From assembly GCF_019890675.1 (NCBI RefSeq), contig NZ_JAIOAA010000001.1, positions 620,001-684,000 on the forward strand: DNA of 64,000 nt. The letters are read 5' to 3'. A program made the translations under genes and the position numbers. Below, in pieces: positions 52,578-60,984 of the stretch. Each line of letters opens with the position of its first letter. Position 1 is the stretch's first letter. Source of the stretch: Micromonospora sp. PLK6-60. Its GTDB lineage: Bacteria; Actinomycetota; Actinomycetes; Mycobacteriales; Micromonosporaceae. Under the pieces are notes generated by a model. The model did no database searches. It was not told the DNA's origin and worked only from the letters and a program-made list of their open reading frames with translations.

Positions 52578-52617
52578 GGCCCTGACGACCAGATGACGTT
52601 GCCCGCACGTCAGGGCC
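52578..52617. promoter_or_regulatory. inverted repeat upstream of CxxC flavoprotein gene
   Basis: GGCCCTGACG / CGTCAGGGCC, 10 bp perfect, 20-nt spacer, 21 nt before the GTG at 52639. It could terminate the sugar operon or be an operator for the next gene; the sequence alone does not decide. Confidence 0.45.
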
Positions 52618-52638
52618 AAACCCCTCAAGGAGGTTCCC

Positions 52639-53571
52639 GTGTTCGACGTGATCGTCATCGGAGGTGGACCGGCCGGTCTGTCCGCTGCACTCACCCTCGG
52701 CCGGGCACTCCGCACAACGCTTCTGATCGACTCCGGCGAGTACCGCAACGCACCCGCCGCCGAGATGCACAACTTCCTCACCCGGGACGGGACGCCCCCG
52801 GCCGAGCTGCGCGCTCTCGCCCGCGAGGAGCTCGCCCGCTACCCCACCGTGCAGATCCGGAACGTGGCGGTCGACCAGGCCCGGCAGCTGGAGGCGGGCG
52901 GGTTCGAGCTGGCGTTGGCCGACGGCGACTCCGTCCAGGCGCGACGGCTGGTGCTCGCCACCGGCCTGGCCGACGACCTGCCGCCGATCGAGGGGATCGA
53001 GGACCTGTGGGGGCGCGGGGTCTACCACTGCCCGTACTGCCACGGCTACGAGGTCAAGGACACCACGATCGCCGTGCTGGGCTCCGACCCGGTCATGGTG
53101 GACCTGTCGCTGCACCTGCGCCGGTTCAGCGACGACGTGGTGCTCTGCGTCAACGGCCGCGGCGACGACCTCGACGAGGCGACCCGCACCCGGCTGGCGA
53201 CGTACGGGGTGCCGGTCCGCGCCGAGAAGGTCGTCCGGCTGGAGTCGAGCGGTGACGAGCTGGAGCGGATCGTCTTCGAGTCGGGCGATCCCCTCCCCCG
53301 GCGCGCGCTGTTCGCCATCGGGCAGTTCGGTCAGCGCTCGCCGATCCCCGACCAGCTGGGCTGCCGGCTGCTGCCGGACGGCTGCGTGGAGGTCACCGAC
53401 TTCCACCAGACCAGCGTCGCGGGCGTGTACGCCGCCGGCGACATGGCGCACCGGCCGACCATGCCCGGGCCCACCCCGTTCGTCATCGTGGCCACGGCGG
53501 GCGGCACGATCGCCGCGATCGCGGCCGACAAGGACCTGGTCGCCACCGACACCCCCGTCCCGACGGCGTGA
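52639..53571 (+). CDS. thioredoxin-reductase-like FAD protein with CPYC motif
   Basis: A 310-residue two-domain flavoprotein: VIVIGGGPAGLSAALTLGRAL binds FAD, YHCPYCHGYEV has the redox-active CxxC in the NADPH-domain insertion, and GVYAAGDMAHRPTMPG is the C-terminal FAD site. The NADPH-binding GxGxxA motif is degenerate (AVLGSDPVMVDLSL). Relatives with this CPYCHGYE pattern include disulfide-forming oxidases of holomycin, gliotoxin and romidepsin (HlmI, GliT, DepH) as well as ordinary oxidoreductases. In a cluster with sulfur-type genes it might form or protect a disulfide or a thiol; this is inference. GTG at 52639 with AAGGAGG. Confidence 0.85.
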   Translation: MFDVIVIGGGPAGLSAALTLGRALRTTLLIDSGEYRNAPAAEMHNFLTRDGTPPAELRALAREELARYPTVQIRNVAVDQARQLEAGGFELALADGDSVQARRLVLATGLADDLPPIEGIEDLWGRGVYHCPYCHGYEVKDTTIAVLGSDPVMVDLSLHLRRFSDDVVLCVNGRGDDLDEATRTRLATYGVPVRAEKVVRLESSGDELERIVFESGDPLPRRALFAIGQFGQRSPIPDQLGCRLLPDGCVEVTDFHQTSVAGVYAAGDMAHRPTMPGPTPFVIVATAGGTIAAIAADKDLVATDTPVPTA

Positions 53572-53575
53572 CCCC

Positions 53576-53680
53576 CGGCCCCGGCCCCCGCACCAGCGGG
53601 GCCGGGGCCGGCGGCGTGCCGGGCGCGCGGACCGCGAAGGCCGGGCAGCGGGAGACGTACTCCCCGCTGCCCGGCCTTCG
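53576..53680. terminator. double bidirectional terminator
   Basis: Two perfect hairpins in tandem: CGGCCCCGGCCCC / GGGGCCGGGGCCG (53576-53588 and 53598-53610), then CGAAGGCCGGGCAGCGGG / CCCGCTGCCCGGCCTTCG (53635-53652 and 53663-53680, 18 bp), between convergent genes. Confidence 0.8.
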
Positions 53681-53694
53681 TCGGCGGCGCGTCC

Positions 53695-54024
53695 TCAGTG
53701 GTGGTCGTGGTCGTCGTCGACCTCGACCGGAAGCTCGGTCAGGTACTGCACCTGGCGCGGGCGCTGGCAGTACTTGGCGGTGAAGTCCACGAGCATCGGG
53801 TCCTCGACGTCGCACAACTGCTGGTGCATCTCGCGGTCACGCCACGGGTAAATCATGATCACCCGGGTCGGCTCCGCGTCGTACTGGTAGAACCCGGCGT
53901 GGCCGGACCAGCCCGGATCGGCGTGAGCGTTGGGGCCGACGATGTCGTCGAGCTCCTGCATGATCGGGACGACCTTGTCGGTGAGTTCCTCCTTGAGGAA
54001 CCACGTCTCAATGACAGTGACCAT
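53695..54024 (-). CDS. small ABM-like (dimeric alpha-beta barrel) protein with His/Asp tail
   Basis: A 109-residue protein, VTVIETWFLKEELTDKVV at the start and RVIMIYPWRDREMHQQL in the middle, consistent with the antibiotic-biosynthesis-monooxygenase or ferredoxin-like barrel fold. It ends in DDDHDHH, a possible metal-binding or natural tag-like tail. No cofactor motif. ATG at 54024 is chosen since GGAG lies upstream, over ATG at 54039. Could be a cofactor-free oxygenase or binding protein; not certain. Confidence 0.6.
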   Translation of the reverse strand: MVTVIETWFLKEELTDKVVPIMQELDDIVGPNAHADPGWSGHAGFYQYDAEPTRVIMIYPWRDREMHQQLCDVEDPMLVDFTAKYCQRPRQVQYLTELPVEVDDDHDHH

Positions 54025-54144
54025 TCTGCCGCGCTCCATTCCTTCGAGACTTCCGTTGTCATGCGCGCTCGACGCGATTTTTCCCGGTGCAGATACATAT
54101 TCTGGTGCCCGCCGCGACGGCCGACCACTTCGTCGGTGCGCTGC

Positions 54145-55269
54145 TCACCGCAGGGCTCGGGCGATTTCCCGCAACAGTGTCCGGACCATTCCCGCGGAGG
54201 CGGCCCGTCCGACGAGCCCGATGCGGAACGCCCCGTCCGCGAACGGGCTCAGCCCGCCGGCCACCATGATCCCGGCGTCGGCCAGCCGCGCCCGGATGGC
54301 GTCGGCGCGCGGGTCCGCCACCACGACCACCAGGTTCGCCGCGTGTTCCTCGGGCGCCGGCACGCGCAGGCCGAGCTCGCGCACCCCGTGGCGGCAGTCG
54401 GCGGCGAGCCGGCCCTGCCGCTCGGTCCAGGTCCGGATCCCGGTCGCCCGGATGCGCCGTACGCTGCTGCCCAGGACCTGGATCAGGCTGGTCGGCATGG
54501 TCACCGGGGTCGGTTCCCAGTCCGGCGAATCCACCGCCGCCTCGTCCCAGGTGGCCAGGTCGAGATACCAGGTGGGTGGCCGCCGGGAACGGCTCTCGAC
54601 CCGTTGCCGGCCGGCTTCGGTAAGCGCCACCACGGCGAGCCCCGCCGCCCCGCCGAGCCCCTTCTGGGACGCGGTGACCAGGGCGTCGATGCCCATCCGG
54701 GTCATGTCGACGTGCTCGCCGCCGGCGGAGGCGATGGCGTCCACCAGGGTCACCGCCCCGGCCGCCCGCGCGGTCGCGGCCAGTTCCGCCACCGGATGGC
54801 GTACGCCGGTGGCCGTCTCCACGTGGGTGACAAGCAGTCCGTCGCAGCCGGGCAGCAGCTCGGCGACCCGGTGCGGGTCGGCGGGACGGCCCGGGACGCA
54901 GGGCGCGACCCGCACCTGGAGACCGTGTGCGCCCGCCATCGCCTTGAGCCGGTCCCCGAAGTAGCCGGAATCCACCACCAGCACGCGCTGCCCGGGTTCG
55001 AAGAGGTTGAACAGCGCGGCGTCCAGGCCCGCCGAGCCGGAGCCGGGCAGGACGTAGGTGCGGGCCGCCCCGAGCAGCGCGGCCAGGTCGTCCAGGACCT
55101 GCCGCAGGTAGGCGGACCACGACGGGCCGTAGTGCGGTTGGATCGGCGCGCCGAGGAGTTCCGCGTCGTCCGGGTCGAGCCGGCACGGTCCGGGGATCAT
55201 GAGGTGCTCCACGTGGCCGGCGACCGCCGTACCGTCCCGGTTGCCGTGGACTTCGACCAGGTCAGACAT
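54145..55269 (-). CDS. class V PLP-dependent aminotransferase (alanine-glyoxylate/serine-pyruvate type)
   Basis: A 374-residue fold-type I PLP enzyme. LPGSGSAGLDAALFNL is the cofactor phosphate region, TLVDAIASAGGEHVD has the conserved Asp, and TASQKGLGG carries the PLP lysine. HLMIPGPCRLDPD near the start is typical of alanine-glyoxylate transaminases. It overlaps the SDR stop by 8 nt, so the two are translated together. Possible role: transamination or a lyase reaction on a small acid or aldehyde, for example the aldehyde released by the A-T-R enzyme; this is speculation. Confidence 0.85.
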   Translation of the reverse strand: MSDLVEVHGNRDGTAVAGHVEHLMIPGPCRLDPDDAELLGAPIQPHYGPSWSAYLRQVLDDLAALLGAARTYVLPGSGSAGLDAALFNLFEPGQRVLVVDSGYFGDRLKAMAGAHGLQVRVAPCVPGRPADPHRVAELLPGCDGLLVTHVETATGVRHPVAELAATARAAGAVTLVDAIASAGGEHVDMTRMGIDALVTASQKGLGGAAGLAVVALTEAGRQRVESRSRRPPTWYLDLATWDEAAVDSPDWEPTPVTMPTSLIQVLGSSVRRIRATGIRTWTERQGRLAADCRHGVRELGLRVPAPEEHAANLVVVVADPRADAIRARLADAGIMVAGGLSPFADGAFRIGLVGRAASAGMVRTLLREIARALR

Positions 55270-56080
55270 CCGCGGTCTGCTCCTCGTAGACCTCGAACAC
55301 GCCCTCGTCGTGGTCGGTGGGGCGGTCCTCCCAGTCCCAGGCGCCGGCGACCGCGAGGGTCGCGCCGGAGATGTAGGCGGCCCGGTCGGAAACGAGGAAC
55401 GCGACCGCCTCCGCGATCTCCTCCCCGGTGCCGAGTCGCCCGGCGGGGACCCGCTTGGCCATCCACTCCCGCTGCGCGGGGTGCAGGTGACCGTTGTCGA
55501 TCAGACCGGGGGCGACGCAGTTCACGGTGATGCCGTGCGGCGCCTCCTCCACGGCGAGCGACCTGGTCAGCACCGCGATGCCGGTCTTGGCCACCGAGTA
55601 CGCCGCGATGTTGGGCGCGCCGCGGACGACCAGGGACGCGGAGAGGCCCAGCGTCACGACCCGCCCGTACCGCTGCTCGCGCATGGCCGGCAGCGCGGCC
55701 CGGGTGGTGTAGAACGCGGAGCTGAGGTTGCTGGTGATGACCTCGTCCCAGCGCTGCGCGGAGGTGGCGGACACCGGGCTGAGGCTGAACTCGCCGACGT
55801 TGTTGACGAGGACCGACACGCCCGTGCCGAAGTGTTGCGCGGCCGCGTCGATCAGGTGAGCCGCCTGCTCGGAGTCGCAGACGTCTGCCTGGATCTCGAC
55901 CGCCTGGGCGCCGGCCGACCGGAGCCGCTCCACCAGGGACCGGGCGGCGGTGGCGTCGGACCGGTAGTTGACCACGACGCGGAAGCCGTCGCGAGCGAGC
56001 CGCTCGCACATCGCCCGACCGATGCCGCGGGCGCCGCCGGTGACGAGGGCGACAGGTCCGGAACCGTTCACATGAGTCAT
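55262..56080 (-). CDS. classical SDR oxidoreductase (FabG-like)
   Basis: A 272-residue short-chain dehydrogenase with the NADP motif VTGGARGIG, VNNVGEF (NNAG-like), Ser in LGLSASL, and the intact YSVAK catalytic pair. A C-terminal extension of about 20 acidic residues (EGVFEVYEEQTADV) is unusual for FabG-like proteins. ATG at 56080 after AGAGGTAG. It is divergent from the A-T-R NRPS gene and starts the minus-strand pair with the class V aminotransferase. Confidence 0.88.
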   Translation of the reverse strand: MTHVNGSGPVALVTGGARGIGRAMCERLARDGFRVVVNYRSDATAARSLVERLRSAGAQAVEIQADVCDSEQAAHLIDAAAQHFGTGVSVLVNNVGEFSLSPVSATSAQRWDEVITSNLSSAFYTTRAALPAMREQRYGRVVTLGLSASLVVRGAPNIAAYSVAKTGIAVLTRSLAVEEAPHGITVNCVAPGLIDNGHLHPAQREWMAKRVPAGRLGTGEEIAEAVAFLVSDRAAYISGATLAVAGAWDWEDRPTDHDEGVFEVYEEQTADV

Positions 56081-56153
56081 CGCTGCGCTACCTCTGTCGG
56101 TGTCGGCGATCTTTCTGTCTCCGCCACATCGTCTCGACGCTTCCCGCGCCCCC

Positions 56154-56169
56154 GCATCTCCGAGATTGC
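56154..56169. promoter_or_regulatory. shared 16-bp motif in divergent SDR / NRPS promoter region
   Basis: GCATCTCCGAGATTGC, which reads GCAATCTCGGAGATGC on the minus strand, close to the 5.6-kb and 25.4-kb sites. It is nearly symmetric and lies 74 nt before the SDR ATG (minus strand), about 170 nt before the NRPS ATG. Confidence 0.5.
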
Positions 56170-56336
56170 CGCTGGGCGGAAAGGGCGGGAAAATGACGCC
56201 GCACCGGGGCACGAAGCACGATCTGAGTAGTCCCGCCTTTCGGGCGGATGGGACCGTACCAGACGACGAACCACAACGGTTTCGAAAGGGAAGCTCCGTC
56301 AACCCCGATGAATCGCGGAAGGCGCTGAGACCAACA

Positions 56337-59300
56337 ATGAATGACACCGCACTCCTCCATCGGCTGATCGAGCGGCAGGCGGCGGAACGGCCCGACGCCG
56401 TGGCGGTGACCGGCGACGACGCCGAACTGTCCTACGGCCAACTGGACGACCAGGCCACCCGCCTCGCCCACCGGCTCATCCGGTCCGGCGCCGGCCCCGA
56501 GACGCCGGTGGCGGTCCTGGCAGCGCGCGGCGCCGACACGGTCGTCGCGCTGCTCGCCGTGCTCAAGGCCGGGGCGGCGTACGTGCCCGTCGACCCGGCG
56601 AATCCGCCCGAGCGGGTCGGTTACCTCATGCGGGACTCCGGCGCCAGCCTCCTGGTGGCGCCGCGGCGGCTGGCCGCGACCGCGCCGAGCGGCCCCTGGA
56701 CGACCGTCACCTTCGACGTCGGGTCGGCGGACGGCGCACCGGCGGCTCCGCTGCCGGAGCGGGTCGGGCCGGACAACGCGGCCTACATCATCTACACGTC
56801 CGGCTCGACCGGGCAGCCGAAGGGCGTCGTGGTGCCGCACCGGCAGATCGTCCGGTCCACGCTCGCCAACCGGGAGTTCGGCCGCCCGGACCCGGACTGC
56901 TTCCTGCTGTTGATCTCGTTCGCGTTCGACGCGTGCGCGGTCGGGCTCTACTGGACGTTGAGCACCGGCGGCCGGGTCGTCGTCCCCTCCGTCGACGACC
57001 TGCGCGACCCGCTGGCGCTGCGCGCCCTGGCCGCCCGGCACCAGGTCACCCACCTGGACTGCACGCCGACCCTGTACTCGCTGATGCTCGCCGACGCGCC
57101 CGAGCCGCTGGCGACGCTGCGGTGCGCGATCGTCGGCGGCGAGGCGTGCCCGGCCGACCTGGTGGAACGCCACCACCGGCTGCTCCCCGGCTGCCTGCTC
57201 GTCAACAACTACGGCCCGACCGAGACCACGGTGTGGGTGACCTCGGCGACGGTCACGCCCACGAGCGACGGCCCGGTCTCCATCGGCACCGCGATCCGCG
57301 GCGCCCGCACCTACGTCCTCGACGAGGACCTCCGGTCGGTGCCGGACGGCGTCGAGGGCGAGCTCTTCATCGGCGGCGAGACGGTGGCGCGCGGCTACCA
57401 CGGGCGGCCCGGCCTCACCGCGGAACGATTCCTGCCCGACCCGTTCTCCACCCGCGGCGAGCGGATGTACCGCACCGGGGACCGGGTCCGCCGGCTGCCC
57501 ACGGGCGAGCTGGAGTTCCGCGGCCGGTTCGACCACCAGGTGAAAGTCCGCGGCTTCCGGATCGAACTCGGCGAGGTGGAGGCGGCGCTGGCCGCCCACC
57601 CCGACGTGGTGGAGGCGGTCGCGGACGTCCGCGACCTCGGTGGCACGGCGACCCTGGTGGCCTGGGCGCGGAGCACCGCGGCCGGCACCGACGAGATCCT
57701 TCACCAGCTCCGGGAACGACTGCCCGCGCACATGGTGCCCAGCCGGCTGCTGCTCCTCGACGCGCTGCCCCGCAACGTCGCGGGCAAGGTCGACCGGGCC
57801 CGGCTGCCCGACCCGGCCGGGCCCGCGGTCCCCGCCGGCGACGAACCGGCGACCCCGCTGGAGGCCGAGGTGGCGGAGCTGGCGGCCGAGGTGCTCGGCC
57901 TGCCGGTCGGCCGCAGCGACAACTTCTTCGACCTCGGCGCCACCTCCCTGCACCTGTCCCGGCTGCTGCTCGGCGTGATGAGTCGCTTCCACGTGTCGGT
58001 GCCGACCCACCAGCTGTTCCGGGTGCCGAGTGTGCTCGGCGTGGCCCAGCTCGTCGAGGCCGCCCGCCGGCTGGAGGACCCGGACGCGACCGGGACCTGG
58101 ACGCTTGACGAACTCGCCGCCGCCGGTGAGCTGGACGCGGACATCCACCCCGGCGGCCTGGCCCCGTCGACCTGGTTCGGCCCGCGGCACGTGTTCGTCA
58201 CCGGGGCGACCGGCTATCTCGGCGCGTTCCTGGTCAAGGAGTTGGCCGAGCGGACCGACGCCACCCTGTGGTGCCTGGTCCGGGCGGGCTCCGAGGACGA
58301 GGGGATCGCCCGGATCCGGGCCGCCATGAGCGGCTACCGCACCTGGGACCAGGCCTACCTCAGCCGCATCCGGCCGGTCGTCGGGGACCTGTCCGAACCC
58401 CGGTTCGGGCTGAGCGGGTCCGCCTACGAACGCCTCGGCCGGGACATCGACGTGATCTATCACAGCGGGGCCGTGGCCAACTTCATGTACCCGTACAGCG
58501 CGATCAAGCGGACAAACGTCGACGGCACCGCCGAGGTGCTGCGCCTGGCCACCACCGGCACCCTCAAGGCCGTGCACCACGTCTCCACCATCGACGTCCT
58601 GGTGGGCAGCGGCATCGAGCGCCCCTACCGGGAGGACGTCGAGATGGTCGCCCGAACGGTGCCCGAGGGGTACGCGCGCAGCAAGTGGGTCGCCGAGGCG
58701 TTCGCCCGCCAGGCCCGGGACCGCGGCGTGCCGTGCTCCATCTACCGGCCGGGGCTGGTCTTCAGCCACACCCGGACCGGGGCGACCCAACTCAACGACT
58801 ATCTCCTGGTGGAGATCAAGGGCCTGCTCGACTTCGGTATCGGGCCCGACCTCGAGTACCGGTTGCCGGTGAGCACTGTGGACTGCGTCTCGCAGGCCAT
58901 CGCCCACCTCTCGACGCAGGAGCACTGCCTCGGTGGGACGTACCACCTCTGGGACCCCGAGCCGGTCCCGGTGCAGTCGATCTTCTCCTGGATCAGGTCG
59001 TTCGGCTACACCTTCGACCCGGTTCCCTTCGAGACGGTGCTCAAGCGCCTGGCCGAGCTCGACCCGGACAGCCCGGTCCTGCCGTTGCTGCCGCTCTTCC
59101 TCGACGAGGAGCGGCGCCTGCGGACCGAGTCGTTCGCGGCGGGTGACCTGACCGCCGCCGACCGGGAGGTCGAGTGCGCCGGCACCCTGGCGGGCCTCGA
59201 CGGCACCGGCATCGGCTCCGCGCCGCTGTCGGAGGAGTTGGCCCACAAGTGTTTCCAGTACCTGGTCGACGTCGGCTTCTTCCCCGAGCCCGCGGCGCAG

Positions 59301-59363
59301 CGGGCAAGGGTCGCCGCCCACGACCAGGTCGTCGAGTGGAGGGAGCCGGAACATGTCGGCTGA
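56337..59363 (+). CDS. single-module NRPS: adenylation - thiolation - thioester reductase
   Basis: A 1008-residue A-T-R protein that activates an amino or aryl acid, tethers it, and releases it by reduction. Adenylation domain about 1-500: YIIYTSGSTGQPKGV, NNYGPTETTVW, YRTGDRVR, VKVRGFRIELGEVE. Carrier Ser537 in DLGATSLHLS. NAD(P)-binding reductase from about 620: FVTGATGYLGAFLV and YARSK. No condensation domain, so it probably makes an aldehyde or alcohol from one monomer. The specificity pocket starts DAC (after FAFDA); no confident substrate. ATG at 56337 follows a weak RBS. An MbtH gene overlaps its end by 11 nt. Confidence 0.9.
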   Translation: MNDTALLHRLIERQAAERPDAVAVTGDDAELSYGQLDDQATRLAHRLIRSGAGPETPVAVLAARGADTVVALLAVLKAGAAYVPVDPANPPERVGYLMRDSGASLLVAPRRLAATAPSGPWTTVTFDVGSADGAPAAPLPERVGPDNAAYIIYTSGSTGQPKGVVVPHRQIVRSTLANREFGRPDPDCFLLLISFAFDACAVGLYWTLSTGGRVVVPSVDDLRDPLALRALAARHQVTHLDCTPTLYSLMLADAPEPLATLRCAIVGGEACPADLVERHHRLLPGCLLVNNYGPTETTVWVTSATVTPTSDGPVSIGTAIRGARTYVLDEDLRSVPDGVEGELFIGGETVARGYHGRPGLTAERFLPDPFSTRGERMYRTGDRVRRLPTGELEFRGRFDHQVKVRGFRIELGEVEAALAAHPDVVEAVADVRDLGGTATLVAWARSTAAGTDEILHQLRERLPAHMVPSRLLLLDALPRNVAGKVDRARLPDPAGPAVPAGDEPATPLEAEVAELAAEVLGLPVGRSDNFFDLGATSLHLSRLLLGVMSRFHVSVPTHQLFRVPSVLGVAQLVEAARRLEDPDATGTWTLDELAAAGELDADIHPGGLAPSTWFGPRHVFVTGATGYLGAFLVKELAERTDATLWCLVRAGSEDEGIARIRAAMSGYRTWDQAYLSRIRPVVGDLSEPRFGLSGSAYERLGRDIDVIYHSGAVANFMYPYSAIKRTNVDGTAEVLRLATTGTLKAVHHVSTIDVLVGSGIERPYREDVEMVARTVPEGYARSKWVAEAFARQARDRGVPCSIYRPGLVFSHTRTGATQLNDYLLVEIKGLLDFGIGPDLEYRLPVSTVDCVSQAIAHLSTQEHCLGGTYHLWDPEPVPVQSIFSWIRSFGYTFDPVPFETVLKRLAELDPDSPVLPLLPLFLDEERRLRTESFAAGDLTAADREVECAGTLAGLDGTGIGSAPLSEELAHKCFQYLVDVGFFPEPAAQRARVAAHDQVVEWREPEHVG

Positions 59364-59562
59364 GGCCGGGGAACGGCGGTACCGGGTCGTCGTCAACGAC
59401 GAGGAGCAGTACGCGATCTGGCCGGTGGAGCTGGACCGCCCCGGTGGCTGGCACGACGTGGGCGTCACCGGAGACCGGCGGACCTGCCTCGACCACATCG
59501 AGCGCACCTGGACCGACCTGCGTCCGCGCAGCCTGCGCGAGCGTATGGCGAACGCTGGCTGA
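59353..59562 (+). CDS. mbtH: MbtH-like protein
   Basis: A 69-residue activator of adenylation domains. YRVVVNDEEQYAIWP and PGGWHDVG, then CLDHIERTWTDLRPRSLRE keep the conserved Asn-Glu, the Trp residues and the WTDLRP signature of the family. It overlaps the NRPS stop by 11 nt, so it should serve that adenylation domain. Followed by a strong hairpin. Confidence 0.93.
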   Translation: MSAEAGERRYRVVVNDEEQYAIWPVELDRPGGWHDVGVTGDRRTCLDHIERTWTDLRPRSLRERMANAG

Positions 59563-59567
59563 CCAGC

Positions 59568-59600
59568 GACGGGCCCCCGGGTTGATCCCGGGGGCCCGTC
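59568..59600. terminator. bidirectional terminator between MbtH and SDR genes
   Basis: GACGGGCCCCCGGG / CCCGGGGGCCCGTC, a perfect 14-bp stem and 5-nt loop. Confidence 0.8.
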
Positions 59601-59614
59601 AGCTCGCGCTCGAC

Positions 59615-60370
59615 TCAGCAGCGGAGGTAGGACGCGCCGTTGAGGTGGAGCACCGCCCCGCTGGCCCACTCGGCCCCGGGCGACGCGAGGTAGAGCACGG
59701 CGCCGGCCACCTCGTCGGGTTGAGCCACCCGCCCGAACGGGCTCTGCGCCATGATCGCGTCGGCGCCGGGACCCGTGACGTAGTCGGTGGTCATCTCCGT
59801 CTCGACCCAACCCGGCGCGACCGAGGCCACCGCGATGCCGCGCGGCGCGAGTTCGAGGGCGATGGTCTGCCCGAACGCGGTGAGGCCGGCCTTGCTGGCC
59901 GCGTCGCCGGAGCAGTCCAGCTCGCCCCGGTAGGCGCCCCGCGACGACATGTTGACCACCCGTCCGCCGGCGCTCATGTGCCGCACGGCGCACCAGGTGA
60001 CGTTGGCGGCGCCGACGAGGTTGATGTCGAGTTCCGCCCGCCACGCCGCCTGCCAGTCCTGGTAGGACGAGGACAGGATGGGATGGTCGACGAAGACGCC
60101 GGCGTTGTTGACCAGGACGTCGATGCGACCGAACGCCTTCGCCACGGTGTCCACCAACCGCTGGACCGCGTCGGGGTCCGCGATGTCGGCCTGCACGGCG
60201 AGGTGCCCCTCGCCGGGCAGCTCGTCGACCAGGGCCTCGGCGAGCTTGTCGTTTGTGCGGTAGTTGACCGCCACCCGGTCTCCGTTGGCGGCGAACGCCT
60301 TGGCGATCGCCCGCCCGATTCCTCGTGACGCGCCGGTGACAAGAACGGCCCGTCCACTGGTCCCGGTCAT
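59615..60370 (-). CDS. SDR-family protein lacking the catalytic tyrosine
   Basis: A 251-residue FabG-like SDR with LVTGASRGIGRAIA, VLVNNAGVF and the serine in VVNMSSRG, but the usual YxxxK is DAASK (Asp156-Ala-Ala-Ser-Lys160). The codon is GAC, so this is not a frame error. It might catalyse another reaction (dehydration or isomerisation), use the binding fold without redox, or be a decayed enzyme. It overlaps the preceding gene by 4 nt and ends a minus-strand operon that starts at or beyond the window edge. Length and other motifs are normal. Confidence 0.85.
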   Translation of the reverse strand: MTGTSGRAVLVTGASRGIGRAIAKAFAANGDRVAVNYRTNDKLAEALVDELPGEGHLAVQADIADPDAVQRLVDTVAKAFGRIDVLVNNAGVFVDHPILSSSYQDWQAAWRAELDINLVGAANVTWCAVRHMSAGGRVVNMSSRGAYRGELDCSGDAASKAGLTAFGQTIALELAPRGIAVASVAPGWVETEMTTDYVTGPGADAIMAQSPFGRVAQPDEVAGAVLYLASPGAEWASGAVLHLNGASYLRC

Positions 60371-60984
60371 TGCCCGCCTTCCCTCGGTTCATGTCGCGCA
60401 GTCCGCTGCGCGGGATCGGCCGCGTCCTCCTGCGCCTGGAAGTACTCCTTGAGCAGCGACCTGCCCTCCGGGACGAACTTCTCGCAGACGAGCACGTGGT
60501 TCTTGCGGTTGCGGGACTGCGCGGACCACAGCCGGGCGCCCGCCTCCCCCACCGCCGCCGGCAGGTCGCCCGCGCGTTGCAGCTGCTTCAACTGCCGGCG
60601 CAGGGCGCGGAAGCGTTCCAACATCTGCTCGTGTTCGCTGTTGAGCACCCCGGAGAACCCGGGGCTCAGGTACGGCGGCGCCATCGACGGGCGGATCAGC
60701 CCCTCGTACGTCGCCGGGCTGAAGTCGGCGGCGTACCGCATCGTCGCGGTCGCCGCGTCGTACAGGACGCGGAGCTGATCGAGGCAGTCGGTGAGCGCCC
60801 CCCAGCGCCGGGCGTCGAGCGCGGCGCGCGCGTCGACAAGCAGCGTGTTCATCGCGGCCAGGTGCAGGTGGAACAGCTGATGGCCGACCTTCCAGCGGAG
60901 CACCGCCTGGCCCCCGCCGGCCGGCATCCGCCCGGACGTCGGCCGGCCGAGCCGGGGTCGACCGCTGAGGTGACGGTCGGTCAC
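60367..60984 (-). CDS. hypothetical helical protein
   Basis: A 205-residue protein, mostly predicted helices: AVLRWKVGHQLFHLHLAAMNT, DARRWGALTDCLDQLRVLYDAATATM, and a Lys/Arg-rich RALRRQLKQLQRAG. I do not recognise the family. The His residues in HQLFHLHL, within the first helix, recall heme- or metal-binding helical proteins such as tryptophan-dioxygenase-like folds, but this is weak. GTG at 60984 is coupled to the previous stop (TAGTG) and preceded by GGGAGG. Expressed with 60984-61325, with which it may form a complex. Confidence 0.7.
   Translation of the reverse strand: MTDRHLSGRPRLGRPTSGRMPAGGGQAVLRWKVGHQLFHLHLAAMNTLLVDARAALDARRWGALTDCLDQLRVLYDAATATMRYAADFSPATYEGLIRPSMAPPYLSPGFSGVLNSEHEQMLERFRALRRQLKQLQRAGDLPAAVGEAGARLWSAQSRNRKNHVLVCEKFVPEGRSLLKEYFQAQEDAADPAQRTARHEPREGGQ

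Noticed and set aside
54059..55186. Second frame over the class V aminotransferase
   Set aside because: Composition is Arg/Pro/Ala-rich shadow; the other frame has the PLP lysine and full fold.
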